The position numbers and the translations under genes are program-made. A stretch of 64,000 nucleotides of DNA from Flagellimonas spongiicola (GTDB taxonomy: Bacteria > Bacteroidota > Bacteroidia > Flavobacteriales > Flavobacteriaceae): positions 1,106,352 to 1,170,351 of the forward strand of contig NZ_JAMFMA010000002.1 in the NCBI RefSeq assembly GCF_023502425.1, written 5' to 3'. Shown in pieces: positions 35,325 to 47,700 of this stretch. Under the pieces are notes generated by a model that saw only the letters and a list, made by a program, of their open reading frames with translations, made no database searches and was not told the origin of the DNA. How positions within the stretch are numbered: position 1 is the first letter of the stretch; each line of letters opens with the position of its first letter.

Positions 35325-35765
35325 ATGTTGGTACAAAATCAAGGAAAAAATACAGAAGCATTAGGAAAGGTTCTTTTAAAGGAGAAAGGACTGAAACAGA
35401 CCCAATTGCGTATTGAGCTCATCAAGCACTTTAATAGTGCTATGCATGCACAGTCCTATACTGATTTAAAGCAAGCAATGGTTAAAGACGTAGATAAATC
35501 TACCCTTTACCGAAATCTGGCCACCTTTGAAGAGGTTGGGTTGATTCACAGTATTAATGATCATTCCGGTGTTACAAAATACGCAAAAGGCGCATCACCC
35601 AACTCAGGACAGAGCCATGCCCATTTCGTATGTGATTCATGCGAAACTGTCTACTGCATGAAAGGAAAATCCGAACTGAAGTACGAAGTGCCACAAGGAT
35701 TTACGCCCAGAAATGTGCAAACCATTATTCGAGGGAACTGCGCACACTGCGAAAGCTCCAGATAA
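35325..35765 (+). CDS. Fur/Zur-family metal-responsive regulator
   Basis: 146 residues. N-terminal winged helix (about 10-90, with LKQTQLRIELIKHF and DKSTLYRNLATFEEVGLI), C-terminal dimerisation and metal domain with HAHFVCDSC (about 103-111) and a second Cys pair CAHC near the C-terminus; the four cysteines would form the structural zinc site. Zur, Fur and PerR are hard to separate by eye. It starts three bases after the second exported protein, so it is autoregulated within its operon if it binds the palindrome at 32489-32507. The operon content favours zinc. Confidence 0.86.
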   Translation: MLVQNQGKNTEALGKVLLKEKGLKQTQLRIELIKHFNSAMHAQSYTDLKQAMVKDVDKSTLYRNLATFEEVGLIHSINDHSGVTKYAKGASPNSGQSHAHFVCDSCETVYCMKGKSELKYEVPQGFTPRNVQTIIRGNCAHCESSR

Positions 35766-35787
35766 ATAGGCTATATTCATTTTAGAT

Positions 35788-35827
35788 ATACCAACAGCAT
35801 CTAGTTGTAAGGTTCTTGGTATTTTTT
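35788..35827 (+). terminator. Likely terminator of the ABC-Fur operon
   Basis: Stem ATACCAA / TTGGTAT with a 21-base loop, followed by TTTTTT, starts 23 bases after the regulator stop. The loop is long, so confidence is moderate. Confidence 0.5.
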
Positions 35828-35840
35828 AGGCTAATAGGCT

Positions 35841-36257
35841 ATGGAAAAAGACCACGAACAATACCTGCTTCGTTGTGAGGAGTTGGCATCAACGGCAAAG
35901 GAAAATGGGAATAGTGCCGTAGGTAGCCTGCTTGTCTTTAACAACCAAATTGTAGCAGAAGCCGAGGAGGCCGTAGCTACCAAAAAGGACATCACGGCCC
36001 ATGCCGAAATGGAGGTATTGAAAAAAGCACGAAAGGTGATAGGAAAAGATATGTCTGGGGCAATACTTTATTCCACAAAAGAGCCTTGCATCATGTGCAG
36101 CTACGCCATTCGCTACCATAAAATAGAAAAGGTCGTTTATAAAGAGGTTTCAGGTCAATTTGGTGGCGCACATGGCAATTATGATGTTCTGCTCACCAAA
36201 AATGTGCCTGAAGATTGGGGTCTACCAGTACAATGTATTCAAATGAAAGGGAAATAA
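35841..36257 (+). CDS. Nucleoside/cytidine deaminase-family protein
   Basis: 138 residues with the zinc-dependent deaminase motifs: HAEMEV (about residues 53-58) with the catalytic Glu, and EPCIMCSYAI (about 81-90) with the two zinc cysteines. Length and the CMP/dCMP-type layout suggest a free-base or nucleoside deaminase (guanine/cytosine type) or an uncharacterised paralogue of TadA; the substrate cannot be assigned. Two bases before the next gene. Confidence 0.85.
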   Translation: MEKDHEQYLLRCEELASTAKENGNSAVGSLLVFNNQIVAEAEEAVATKKDITAHAEMEVLKKARKVIGKDMSGAILYSTKEPCIMCSYAIRYHKIEKVVYKEVSGQFGGAHGNYDVLLTKNVPEDWGLPVQCIQMKGK

Positions 36258-36258
36258 T

Positions 36259-36879
36259 ATGAATTATTCAAGATTGGCATTTACGGACACTATCAAGGAA
36301 TTGCAAAAGGAGCAAGGGAGCAGAAGAGGTTACGAGCGCATGGAGCGCATGGAATTACCTGATGGATTGTCGTACAGGGAAATGAGCTTTATCCAAGATC
36401 GGGACAGTTTTTATATGGCTTCCTTTGGTGAGAATGGGTTCCCGTATATACAGCATCGGGGCGGACCAAAGGGATTTTTAAAAATGATAGATGTAAAAAC
36501 CTTGGCCTTTTTGGATTTTACCGGAAACAAGCAGTACATAAGCACGGGAAATATAAAAACACATAAAAAGGTTTCCTTGATCCTTATGGATTATGTGAAT
36601 CGAGCACGATTGAAAATCTATGCAGAGGCAGAAATTGTCAGCTTGGAAGATAGCGCGGATTTAGCGGAACAATTGAAACTTGAGTACGATTATAAGGCAG
36701 AACGAATCATTCGCTTTCATATAAAGGCATTTGATTGGAATTGCCCCCAACATATCACTCCAAGATATACTGCTGCCGATATTGAGAAAATGAATGGCAA
36801 TAGGGAGTTACAAATTAAAGCGATGGAAAAAGAAATTATCGAACTAAAACAAAAACTTAAGGAATCCGAAACGAGTTAG
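36259..36879 (+). CDS. Pyridoxamine 5'-phosphate oxidase-like flavin-binding protein
   Basis: 206 residues. The middle (about 45-160) has the split-barrel FMN-binding pattern: DRDSFYMASFGENGFPYIQHRGGPKGFLKMID, LAFLDFTGNKQYISTGNI, and a C-terminal VNRARLKIYAEAEIV strand. The last 40 residues form a charged coiled coil (EKEIIELKQKLKES). Related proteins bind FMN or heme and lack a proven oxidase activity. Probably cotranscribed with the deaminase. Confidence 0.85.
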   Translation: MNYSRLAFTDTIKELQKEQGSRRGYERMERMELPDGLSYREMSFIQDRDSFYMASFGENGFPYIQHRGGPKGFLKMIDVKTLAFLDFTGNKQYISTGNIKTHKKVSLILMDYVNRARLKIYAEAEIVSLEDSADLAEQLKLEYDYKAERIIRFHIKAFDWNCPQHITPRYTAADIEKMNGNRELQIKAMEKEIIELKQKLKESETS

Positions 36880-36984
36880 GGATTCATTTGGATTGTCCTA
36901 TATTTATTCCGCGGGATTGATTGATAGGCTTAAAGTTCGATGCAATGATTCCGATATCAAATCTGGATTCCTAAATCGTATTTC

Positions 36985-38349
36985 ATGGATGTTTTGAATG
37001 TTCATCACAATTTTTTCGCAACTCAAAAAACCAAGGATATCGCCTTTAGAAAGGCTGCCCTACGGCGTCTTCAAAAGGAAATTGTGGCGCGGGAAGATGA
37101 AATTTGTGATGCGTTATATGCCGATTTCAAAAAACCTAGATTTGAAACTTTAGCTGCTGAGACCCAGTTTGTTTTAGCCGAAATTAAGACCCAATTGAAA
37201 AATATTGGATATTGGTCAAGACCGGAAAGAGTTTCTTCAATTCTGGCCAATTGGCCTACTGCGGATTTCTTGTTCCCTGAACCCTATGGCAATGTCTTGC
37301 TTATTGCTCCTTGGAATTATCCATTTCAATTGGTATTTGCCCCTTTGGCTGGTGCTGTTGCGGCAGGCAATACTGTGGTGGTAAAACCATCGGAGTTAAC
37401 ACCCAACACATCCAAAATTTCTTCAGAGATAATCAATAAGGTTTTCGAAGAAGGACATGTGTCGATTGTTGAAGGGGGCCTTGAGGTTTCTCAACAGTTG
37501 TTGAACCAAAAATGGGATTATATATTCTTTACCGGAAGCACCAAAGTCGGTAAAATAGTTTATGAACATGCCGCTAAGAACCTGACTCCGGTAACCCTGG
37601 AATTGGGAGGTAAAAACCCATGTATAGTTGATGCTACTGCCAATATTGGTTTAAGCGCCAAACGAATTGCATGGGGTAAGTTTTTAAATGCAGGACAAAC
37701 CTGTATAGCTTCTGATTATATCCTTGTGCATCATAAGGTTAAGAGTCGATTTATCGAAGCATTGAAAAAGCACATCGAAGCAAGTTTTGGTGATGTTGCC
37801 GTACCTTCAGAACATTTGGCTCGTATAATCAACCAAAAAAATTACCAACGATTAAAATCACTTTTAGAAGACCAAAATGTGATTTATGGTGGAATCACCA
37901 TTGATCAGGAAAACTATATTTCGCCTACTATAATCGATGAACCCACTTTGGAAAGTCCATTGATGCAAGATGAAATATTTGGGCCCATTTTACCCATCAT
38001 AGGCTATGAAACTGAAGAAGAAATCGAAAGGTATGTTTCGCATTATGAAAAACCTTTGGCGACATATGTTTTTTCGAGAAAAAAATCGTTTCAAAAGAAG
38101 ATTTTAACTAAATACAGCTTTGGGGGAGGAGCCATTAATGATACAGTAATTCAAATTACCAATAAAAAACTACCTTTTGGAGGTGTTGGTGCCAGTGGGG
38201 TAGGTGGCTATCATGGGAAATCATCTTTTGACACCTTTTCCAATAAAAAAGGAATTATTAAAAAGGCGAACTGGTTAGATGTTCCATTGCGCTATCCTCC
38301 TTATAAAGTACCTGATTTTATACTAAAACGGTTTAAACATCTTTTTTGA
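36985..38349 (+). CDS. NAD(P)-dependent aldehyde dehydrogenase (class 3-like)
   Basis: 454 residues, the short ALDH3 length. The proton-relay Glu is in TLELGGKNPC (about 206-215), the catalytic Cys in NAGQTCIASDYIL (about 235-247), and the FTGSTKVGK cofactor motif near 182-190. The C-terminus carries hydrophobic residues (YPPYKVPDFILKRF), as in membrane-associated fatty aldehyde dehydrogenases. Oxidation of medium- or long-chain aldehydes is the likely role. Confidence 0.92.
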   Translation: MDVLNVHHNFFATQKTKDIAFRKAALRRLQKEIVAREDEICDALYADFKKPRFETLAAETQFVLAEIKTQLKNIGYWSRPERVSSILANWPTADFLFPEPYGNVLLIAPWNYPFQLVFAPLAGAVAAGNTVVVKPSELTPNTSKISSEIINKVFEEGHVSIVEGGLEVSQQLLNQKWDYIFFTGSTKVGKIVYEHAAKNLTPVTLELGGKNPCIVDATANIGLSAKRIAWGKFLNAGQTCIASDYILVHHKVKSRFIEALKKHIEASFGDVAVPSEHLARIINQKNYQRLKSLLEDQNVIYGGITIDQENYISPTIIDEPTLESPLMQDEIFGPILPIIGYETEEEIERYVSHYEKPLATYVFSRKKSFQKKILTKYSFGGGAINDTVIQITNKKLPFGGVGASGVGGYHGKSSFDTFSNKKGIIKKANWLDVPLRYPPYKVPDFILKRFKHLF

Positions 38350-38720
38350 TGTCATTCTAGACCTGAGGATTATAGGATAGTACACAAGTATTCTTGTCCT
38401 ACAATTCACAATTTCCACTTACATATTAAATAAGAATAATACGTATTTAATTCTTAAATAGGATTTAACCTACTTCCTTGATTTTGCATTTCATCGACAA
38501 GCCCTTTAATATACTGTCAATCAGAAGATTCTATCCTCCTGTTTAGGATGAGAATAGTAGCCTTCTTTGAAAAATCCCACAAATTCTCACAAAACACCCA
38601 TCGATTATCCGATGTTTCACAACAAATGATCGATGAAATACAACATATATTCCTTTTAACCGATGCTAGTAGATATGTTTGAATATTCTTACAGGTAAGA
38701 ACAACCTCATTATTTTGACT
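38350..38720. other. 371-base gap with an imperfect palindrome, upstream of the giant adhesin gene
   Basis: No convincing gene. It carries an imperfect dyad at 38431-38456 (AAGAAT-AATACGTATT-TA-ATTCTT) and otherwise AT-rich DNA. The adhesin promoter and any long 5' leader must lie here. An in-frame TTG at 38679 exists, but the ATG at 38721 directly precedes the signal peptide and is preferred. Confidence 0.5.
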
Positions 38721-41700
38721 ATGTACAGACCTCCAACCCCCCTAAAAAAAGGAACAATTTTCTTTTTCTTTTTGTTGTTTGTTTCTTTTCAGTGGAGTAG
38801 CGCGCAAAATTGTTCCGTAAATGCAGGGATTCCTGAAACCATCTGCGAAAATATTGTTAGCTATACCCTATCTGGTTCTTCATCAGGATTGGTTCAAAGT
38901 GGTCCCACTTGGTCACAGGTTGGTGGCCCTTCTGTAATTATTGTTGATCCATCTAACTTGAATACCCAAGTCAATGGTCTTGTTGGCGGGAATACTTATA
39001 CTTTTCGTTTAAGTGCTATTTGTACAGATGGAACACCACAGTTTCAAGATGTGGACATCACTGTACAGCCAATTACAGCTGCTAATGCAGGGACCGATAT
39101 TGCTTCTTGTCCGGATAATTCCGGTACCATAGTTACCAATGCCAATACACCGTTAAATGGTGGTGAAACCGGTCAATGGAGTATAGTGGGGTCAAATAAT
39201 GCAGGCGTTACAATTAATTCACCAGCTTCACCGAATTCATCCTTGACTTTGGCCGAAACAAGCGCTGGTACCACAACATTACAATGGACGATAACTGGGC
39301 CAGAATATGCTCCGGGACAATCGTGCGAATCAAGTTCTACCATTACCGTTACAAACTATGGAGGTGTAAGTGTGGTGAATGCAGGACCTGATCAAAATTT
39401 GGACAACTGTTATACATTGACACAAACTACTAATTTGAACGGTAGTTTTGGCGGGAGCAATATCAACGGTCAAGTTGGAACCTGGTCCTTTGTGAGCGGA
39501 CCCAATACCCCAGTAATTGCAAACGCAAACAATAACAATTCCAATGTTTCAAACCTTATTGAAGGGGTTTATACCTTCAGGTGGACCGTTGATGGAACCT
39601 GTGCCAGCGGAAATGACACGATGACTATAACAGTTGCAGAAGCAACACAAGATATAACCAATGCTACAATCCAAGATAGCAATATCAGGTTTTGTGATGC
39701 AGGAATCACAACGGTTACTTTAATAGGTTCTGTACCCTTGTTTACAGATGAAACAGTGACATGGACGCAGACTTCTGGTCCTGTTGCTGGAGTGAACATC
39801 CTAAACCCTAATTCCAGTACTACACAAATCACTGGATTGGATGGTTCCAGTACGTATGGATTTACCTACACCATTGAAAATGGTACTACATTATGTACTG
39901 ATAGCGCCACGGCTACGGTACAATATTCTACTGCTCCAGTTTCAATTACAGCCAATGGAGGAAATGATATTGTGGCCACTTGCGGTGTGACCAGTGTGGA
40001 CATCCCGTTTACCACTACAGGAAATGGAACAAATACCTATAGTATTATAAGTGGGCCAAGTGGGTCTACTTTGATAAACCCAGGTGCATTTGCGAACACC
40101 GGCGGGACACCATTAAACATCAATTTTGATGTAGAAGGCACCTATACCGTATTATTAAGAAGGTCGTTGGATGGATCTATCCAAACGGGCTGCGATGTTG
40201 CAACGGACGCCATAAATGTCACTGTAGCATTAAACCCTACGGCTGCAAATGCTGGAACTGATCAGACTCTTGCTTGTAATGTAGTGGCAACGGACATTAC
40301 TGGAAATGTTGTTTCGGTTGGGAATTCACTCTGGTCGCAGATAAGCGGTCCCAACTCAGCAACAATAGCCACCCCATATGCCAGAACGACAAATGTCTCT
40401 GGGTTGATTCCGGGAACCTATGTGTTTCAATATGCAATTTCTGGAGGGAATGCATGTGCGCCTTCCCAAGAAGATACTGTTGAAATTGTGGTTTCATCAG
40501 ATACCCCAGTTGCAACAGACGCTGGATTAGATCAAACCATTTGCTACGGTGCTCCTATAGCATTGAGTGCCAATGCGGTCCCTACTTCTAATTTGGAAGG
40601 AGAATGGACTGTCGATACGGCTCCAGCGGGGGCTTCTATTGTATTTGAAGACATCAATGATCCCAACACATTGGTTTCTGGATTGGATGATCCGAACGAA
40701 ACCTATGTTTTTAGATGGACCATTTCCAACCCGAACGATCCAACTTGTCCGAATCCAGGTACGGATACCGTAACAATTACAACGAATTCAACTCAAGGTC
40801 CTACGCTTGCAGATGCAGGTGCGGATCAATGTATTGGAACGGGAATTACCACGGTGACCTTGGCCGGAAATCAACCAGCTGGAGACGAAATCGGGACTTG
40901 GACTTCGATTCCCGCAATAGGTATTGCATTCGATGATCCGAATCAATTCGATACCGATGCTACAATTAGTGTAGAGCAAAGCTATGTGTTGACTTGGACA
41001 ATTTCTAAAATTGCCCCAGGTTGTCAAGATACCACGGATGAAGTGGAAATTACCATTGGACCAGACGCAATTGCAAATGCAGGACCCGATCAAACAGAAT
41101 GTCAAGCTGTTTTCAACATGGATGCCTCTGGATCTGTAGGTAGTGGTGGGTTTTGGACTCAAATTTCAGGGCCTGGTGGGTATGCAATAGATGATGCTAC
41201 CAGCCCAACAGCACAAATAACATTTACGTTTTCAGGTCAATATGTATTTGAATGGACGGCAAACAATGGAAGTTGCTCCTCAGATACTGATCAAGTTACC
41301 CTTAATGTTGGTATTCCACCAACTACCGCAGTGGTTACCAATCCTACGGAAACTATTTGTTCCTCAACATCTATCATTCTTGATGGAAACCCCTTCAATA
41401 GCGATATAGAAAATGGGTATTGGACATTGCTTTCTGGTGCCCCAAATACACCTGCATTTTCGGATATCAACGATCCTAATGCTACAGTAAGTGGAATGGT
41501 TTCAGGTACATACACCTTTAGATGGACCATAGCTGGAGATAGCAATTGTCCATCTAGTTTTGCCGATAAAACGGTTGATGTTTACGTACCTGCAAATGCA
41601 GGACCCGACATGGAGTTATGCAACGTTCAGAACTTTCTGTTAGAAGCAACGTTTGGATCAACAGGTACTTGGACGCAGATTTTTGGGCCTGGCGTAGCAG

Positions 41701-44700
41701 GAGCACCTGGTACACCAGCAACCATATCCCAAAATCCAGCAGATAGCAATGTGGCAGAAGTGAGTGATATCATTTTTGGCGCCCTTTATATTTTTGAGTT
41801 TACAACGAATTATCCCGGCGCGACCGGTTGTGGGAACACATCCGATCAAGTACGCGTTGAATCTAGTGGTTTACCATCCGTTTTACCCGATGCAGGACCC
41901 GATCAGTTACTTTGTATTGGGGATTTGGTAGTTCCAAATCAGACTACATTGGCTGGTAATATGCCTCCTGATGATGTTGATGAGGCAACATGGAGTTTTA
42001 CAGAACAACCAGCTGGTAGTGCAGCAGTAATCACCAATATATTTGACCCAACATCCACAATTACTGGATTGACTGTACCAGGGACTTATATTTTGGAATG
42101 GAATTTTGAATCAGGATTTTGTTTTACAACATCTGATGTGGTTCGAATAGAAGTATACGAAGCACCATCTGCAGCTGACGCAGGCCCCGATCAATTAAAC
42201 GCATGTCAGTTGGATGCCCAATTAAATGCAGTTCCACCAACAGTTGGTACTGGAACATGGACTCTAACCACTGACCCTTCTGGCGGTGCAGCTGTGATTG
42301 ATAATCCTAACTCACCGACTTCCACCTTATCCAATGTAACAACAACTGGGGTTTATGTTTTAACGTGGACCGTTGCACATAATGGAGTCAGTTTTGTAGA
42401 TAGTCCTTCGGCCTGTGATCCAACAACGGACACTGTGAGCATAACATTTCCAGATGATGCCCCTTCAACGGCAGATGCTGGTCCTGATCAAGAGTTGTGT
42501 GCGGCAACACAGACCAATATGGCAGCTACGGCCTTGGTTATTGGAACAGGTACATGGACACAGACAGCTGGCCCAGGTTTTGGCAGTGCGCCAGGAACTC
42601 TAGCAAATATTGTAAGTCCAAACAGCGAAACCACGTTGATAGATACTTTGGAAGCTGGTACGTATGAATTTACCTGGACCGTTGTAAACGGCGGATGTAC
42701 ATTCACAGATACTGTAGAAGTAGTGATTTATGCTGACCCAATAGCTACCAACGCAGGACCAGATCAGAATTTAGATCAGTTTGCTGCGGTACTTATGGCT
42801 GCAGACGCACCCATTGCGGGAACTGGAACATGGACACAGATTTCAGGACCTACCACTGTTGGCTTTGTAAATGAAAATGACCCAAACACAGAGGTCTTTG
42901 GTGCAAGTTCAGGTACTTATGTGTTTGAATGGACGGTAACAAATGGGATTTGTCCACCAGTTTCTGATACTGTGGAAGTATCGTTACTTGGAATAGATTT
43001 GGAATTATCGAAAGGAGTTTCGCCAATCACAGCAAACCCTGGAGATACGGTAACTTTTACCTTGGACGTATTTAACAACGATGCTTCAAGTGCAACTGAT
43101 GCATCAGGAGTAACGGTCAGGGATGTGCTACCATCAGGTTACACATTGGTTCCTGGAACTGTGAGTAACGGTGGCGTGTACAACGCTGGTGATTTGTCCA
43201 TTACTTGGTCTAATTTATCCATAAGCAATGGTGCTACTGTAAGCCTTTCTTTTGACGCCACTGTGAATGTTTCTGGAGACTATGTGAATTCTGCGGAAAT
43301 TACAGCAAACGGAATATTCGACTTGGATTCTACCGTAGGTAATGGAATTCCTGGTGAAGATGATCAAGATACAGCTCAAGTTACTATTGTCACAGCTGAT
43401 CTAAGTCTGGATAAAGATATTAGTGCAGCTTCAAGCGCTACACCAAATGTAGGTGATACCGTAGTTTATGAAATCACAATTACCAACGCAGGTCCAGATG
43501 CTGCTACAAATGTCTCTGTAGCGGATGTAATTCCATCCGGATTGTCCGTTGGTACGATTAACAATGGAGGCGTAAATTCATCTGGCACCATTAACTGGAC
43601 AATTGCAGCACTACCCGTTGGATCTACCACTTTGAGTTATGAAACTACTGTTAATACACCAACAGGAATACCAGGTGAATTTGAAAATATAGCCCAAATT
43701 ACAGCTTCCGATCAATGGGATCCTGATAGCGATGTAGGAAATGACGATGGAGACCAAAGTGAAGATGATGAAGATAATTTTACGCTTTCAGTTTCGGAAC
43801 AAGCAGATTTAAGCATTTCCAAAAGTGTTATTGTAGGATCTACTACCCCTAATGTTGATGAAACTATCACTTTTGAACTTATCATAGCCAATGATGGACC
43901 AAACGATGCTTCAGGTGTGGGTGTGGAAGATGTGCTCCCAGCTGGATTTAATCTTACTGCGGTAAACGGTGGAGGTTCTTTGGTTGGCAATACGGCAAGA
44001 TGGTCAGGATTATTTGTGCCCAATGGAGGCAATATTGCACTTACTTATCAGGCTTCGGTAAACGCACCAACCGGAGCGCTAGGAGAATATACAAATGCCG
44101 CTCAGATTACGTCAAGTGATCAAGTGGATTTAGATAGTGATCCAACCTCTGGGTTTGGTTCAGATGATTTAGGAGACACCATTGCAGATGATGATGAAAC
44201 AAGTTTAACCTTAACGCCTCAAGAGGCCAACTTATCCGTGAACAAATCGGTGAGTGACGGTACACCAAACGTTGGTGATACCATCACTTTTACAGTACAA
44301 GTTAATAATGCTGGACCCGATGCTGCTACCAATGTTTCCGTAGTTGATGAGGTTCCTGATGGATATACCATTGTAGGTGGCAGTGTGTCCAACGGTGGAA
44401 TATTCAATCTGGGAGGTTCACAAGTAATTTGGAATTTGGCCAACATACCGTTGGCAGGGTTAACATTAACCTATGAAGCTTCTGTGAATGCACCAACCGG
44501 AGCACCTGGAGAATATCAAAATACAGTAGAAATTACAGCATCGGAACAATATGATCCCAATAGTGTACCGAACAATGACGATGGTGATCAAAGTGAAGAT
44601 GATGAGGATAATGCAACCGTTGTTCCAGAAGCTGCTGATTTGAGTTTGGTAAAGGATATTAGCGCAGCTTCAAGTCCCACACCAAATTCAGGAGACACGG

Positions 44701-47700
44701 TAATTTTTGAATTAACCATAACAAATGCAGGCCCAAGTACTGCTACCAATGTGGTATTGGAAGATGTTGTGCCTGCAGGTTATACCCTGCAAGCTGTTAA
44801 TGATGGCGGTACTGATATTGCAGGTACATTCCTTAGTTGGAACATTGCCAGCATCCCAGTGGGAACGACTACAGTGACTTACGAAGTGACCGTTAATGCG
44901 CCTACAGGTGCAACTGATGAATATTTGAATGTAGCTGAGATAGCTGCAGTAGATCAATTTGATCCTGATAGTGAACCAGGAAATGACGATGGCGATCAGG
45001 ACGAAGATGATGAAGACTTTTTCATTACCGTACCCCAATCCATCGATTTGGAATTGGAATTACAATCAAGTAATCTAACACCAGACGTTGGTGATGTGGT
45101 TACCTTCACAATCAATGTGAGCAATAATGGACCTAGCACCGCAACAGGTGTTTCCATAGAGAATATTGTTCCTGCAGGATTTGCTTCAATTAGTGCTATC
45201 AGTAATGGAGGGACATTCAGTTTTGTGACTGATGAGGTAACCTGGACAGGCTTGAGCATCCCAGTTGGTACAAATACTTTGTCACTTACGTTCAATGCTA
45301 CCGTTCAGAATCCTACTGGCGTTTTGGGGGAATTCACGAATATCGCACAAGTCACCTTCGCAAACCAATTTGATAGTGATAGTACACCAAACAATGATGA
45401 TGGAGACCAAAGTGAAGATGATGAAACTTCAATTACAACAGCGCCTTTACAATCCGATTTGTCGCTGACCAAGATTGTTGTTGACAATGATATTACACCA
45501 AATGTTGGGGAAGAAATCAGTTTTGAGATCACAGTGACGAATAGTGGTCCCAACGATGCGACCAACGTTGTGGTACAAGATTTAATCCCAACAGGATTCA
45601 ATTATGTTCTCTATAGTGCCACTGCTGGAACGTATGATGATGCAACCGGTTTATGGCAAGTGGGTACAATTACCAATGGTTCCAATGAAACATTGATAAT
45701 TGATGTTATAGTAAATAATACCGGGAACTATACCAATGTGGCGCAAATAACTGCTTCTGATGGTTTTGATATTGATTCAACCCCAAGCAATGGAGTAGGT
45801 GCAGAAGACGATCAAGACGAAGTAGTTGTAAATCCGGTCTCAGTTGCAGACCTGTCCTTGACAAAAAGTGTAGACAATACCAATCCTGATGTAAATACCA
45901 ATGTGGTCTTCACGCTATCTGTATCCAATGCTGGACCTAGTGATGCTACCAATGTAGCAGTAACAGATCTATTACCTAATGGCTATACTTATGTTTCCGA
46001 TGATGGTGCAGGAGCCTATGTGAACGGTACTGGCGTATGGACAATAGGCGGGCTGTTAAATGGGGCGACTTCAACATTAAATATTACGGCCACGGTAAAC
46101 CCAACAGGGAATTACACGAACATAGCGGAAATTACCGCGGTAGATCAACCAGATATTGATTCCACGCCAAATAATGGTGTGGCCGTTGAGGATGATCAAG
46201 ATGATGCGGGCATTAGTCCAAATCCTTTGGTAGATATTTCAGTCACAAAAACGGCAGATGACTTGACGCCTAATGTAGGAGATCAAATTGTGTTCACGGT
46301 AACGGTACAGAATGATGGTCCAAATGATGCCACCAATGTTGTGGTAACAGATTTCTTGGCTTCAGGATACTCTTTTGTAACTGCGGTTCCTTCAACCGGT
46401 GTTTATGAACCCTTAAATGGCTCATGGACAATAGGTAATCTAGCCAATGGAGCTTCAGAAACAATTGTGATAACCGCAGATGTTTTGGCTAATGGAGATT
46501 ATACCAATATAGCGGAGTTAACGGATCTCGCAGAAACCGATGTGGATTCCGTACCTGCAAACAATGATGACACAGAAGACGACCAAGAAACCGTAGAACC
46601 AGTCCCAGTATTGGTGTCGGACCTTGTGCTTCGTAAATCGGTTGACATCCTAAGTCCCTTGGTTGGAGAAGATGTGGTTTTCAATATAAGTATAACAAAT
46701 AACGGTCCGAGTGATGTCACCGGGGTGGAGGTGCTGGATTTATTGCCAACAGGTTACACCTATGTCTCTAATAGCAGAACGGCAGGGGTTTATACTCCAG
46801 GTACTGGAATTTGGGAATTGAATGGTGTAATTCCAAATGGAACAACGGAAACGTTGAATATCGTTGCTACGGTAAATGGTACTGGAGACTACTTTAATGT
46901 TACTGAGGTCTTCTCATCCAATAATTTTGACCCGAATTCCACACCGAACAACAACAATATTTTCGAAAATGATCAGGACAGCGCCGGTACAACGCCAATA
47001 CCAAGTTCAGATTTGAGCTTGACCAAAACAGTTGACAATCCAAATCCGGATGTTGGATCAAATGTCACCTTTACCGTTACACTTACCAATGACGGCTTGA
47101 GTGATGCTTCAGGAATAGTTGTTTCGGATGCTTTACCTTCTGGATATACCTATGTTTCGGATGATTCCGGAGGTACGTATAGTGCTGGTTCTGGCCTATG
47201 GAATGTGGGTAACTTGGCAGGAACCACATCAATTAGCCTGAACATTGTGGCGCAGGTTAATGCAACAGGGGATTATACCAATGTTGCGGAAGTGATAGCT
47301 GCTATTCAAGTAGACCCTGATTCCACACCAGGCAATAATGACCCTACAGAAGATGATCAAGCAGAACAAAGTACTACCCCTAGAATTGTTACAGATATTT
47401 CTGTGACCAAAACAGTGGATAACTTGAGTCCTTCTGTTGGAGATCAAATAACTTTCACGGTAACCGTAAACAATGCAGGACCAAGTGATGCAACAGGTAT
47501 TGTTGTAGAAGATTTATTGGCTTCTGGATATTCCTTGGTATCTGTTTTACCATCAACAGGAGTATATTACGGACTTACAGGATCTTGGGATGTTGGCGGT
47601 TTATTAAATGGCGAAACAGCTACCTTACAGATCACTGCGCAGGTTCAAGCTTCTGGAGATTATCGTAATACAGCTGAGTTGATAGCCTTAGATACTTTTG

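Noticed and set aside
35841..36257. Reading the deaminase as TadA
   Set aside because: It lacks the long TadA layout, and the gene neighbours are not those of tadA; I keep it as a general deaminase.
38679..38720. TTG start of the giant adhesin at 38679
   Set aside because: It adds 14 residues before an ATG that sits directly ahead of a good signal peptide.
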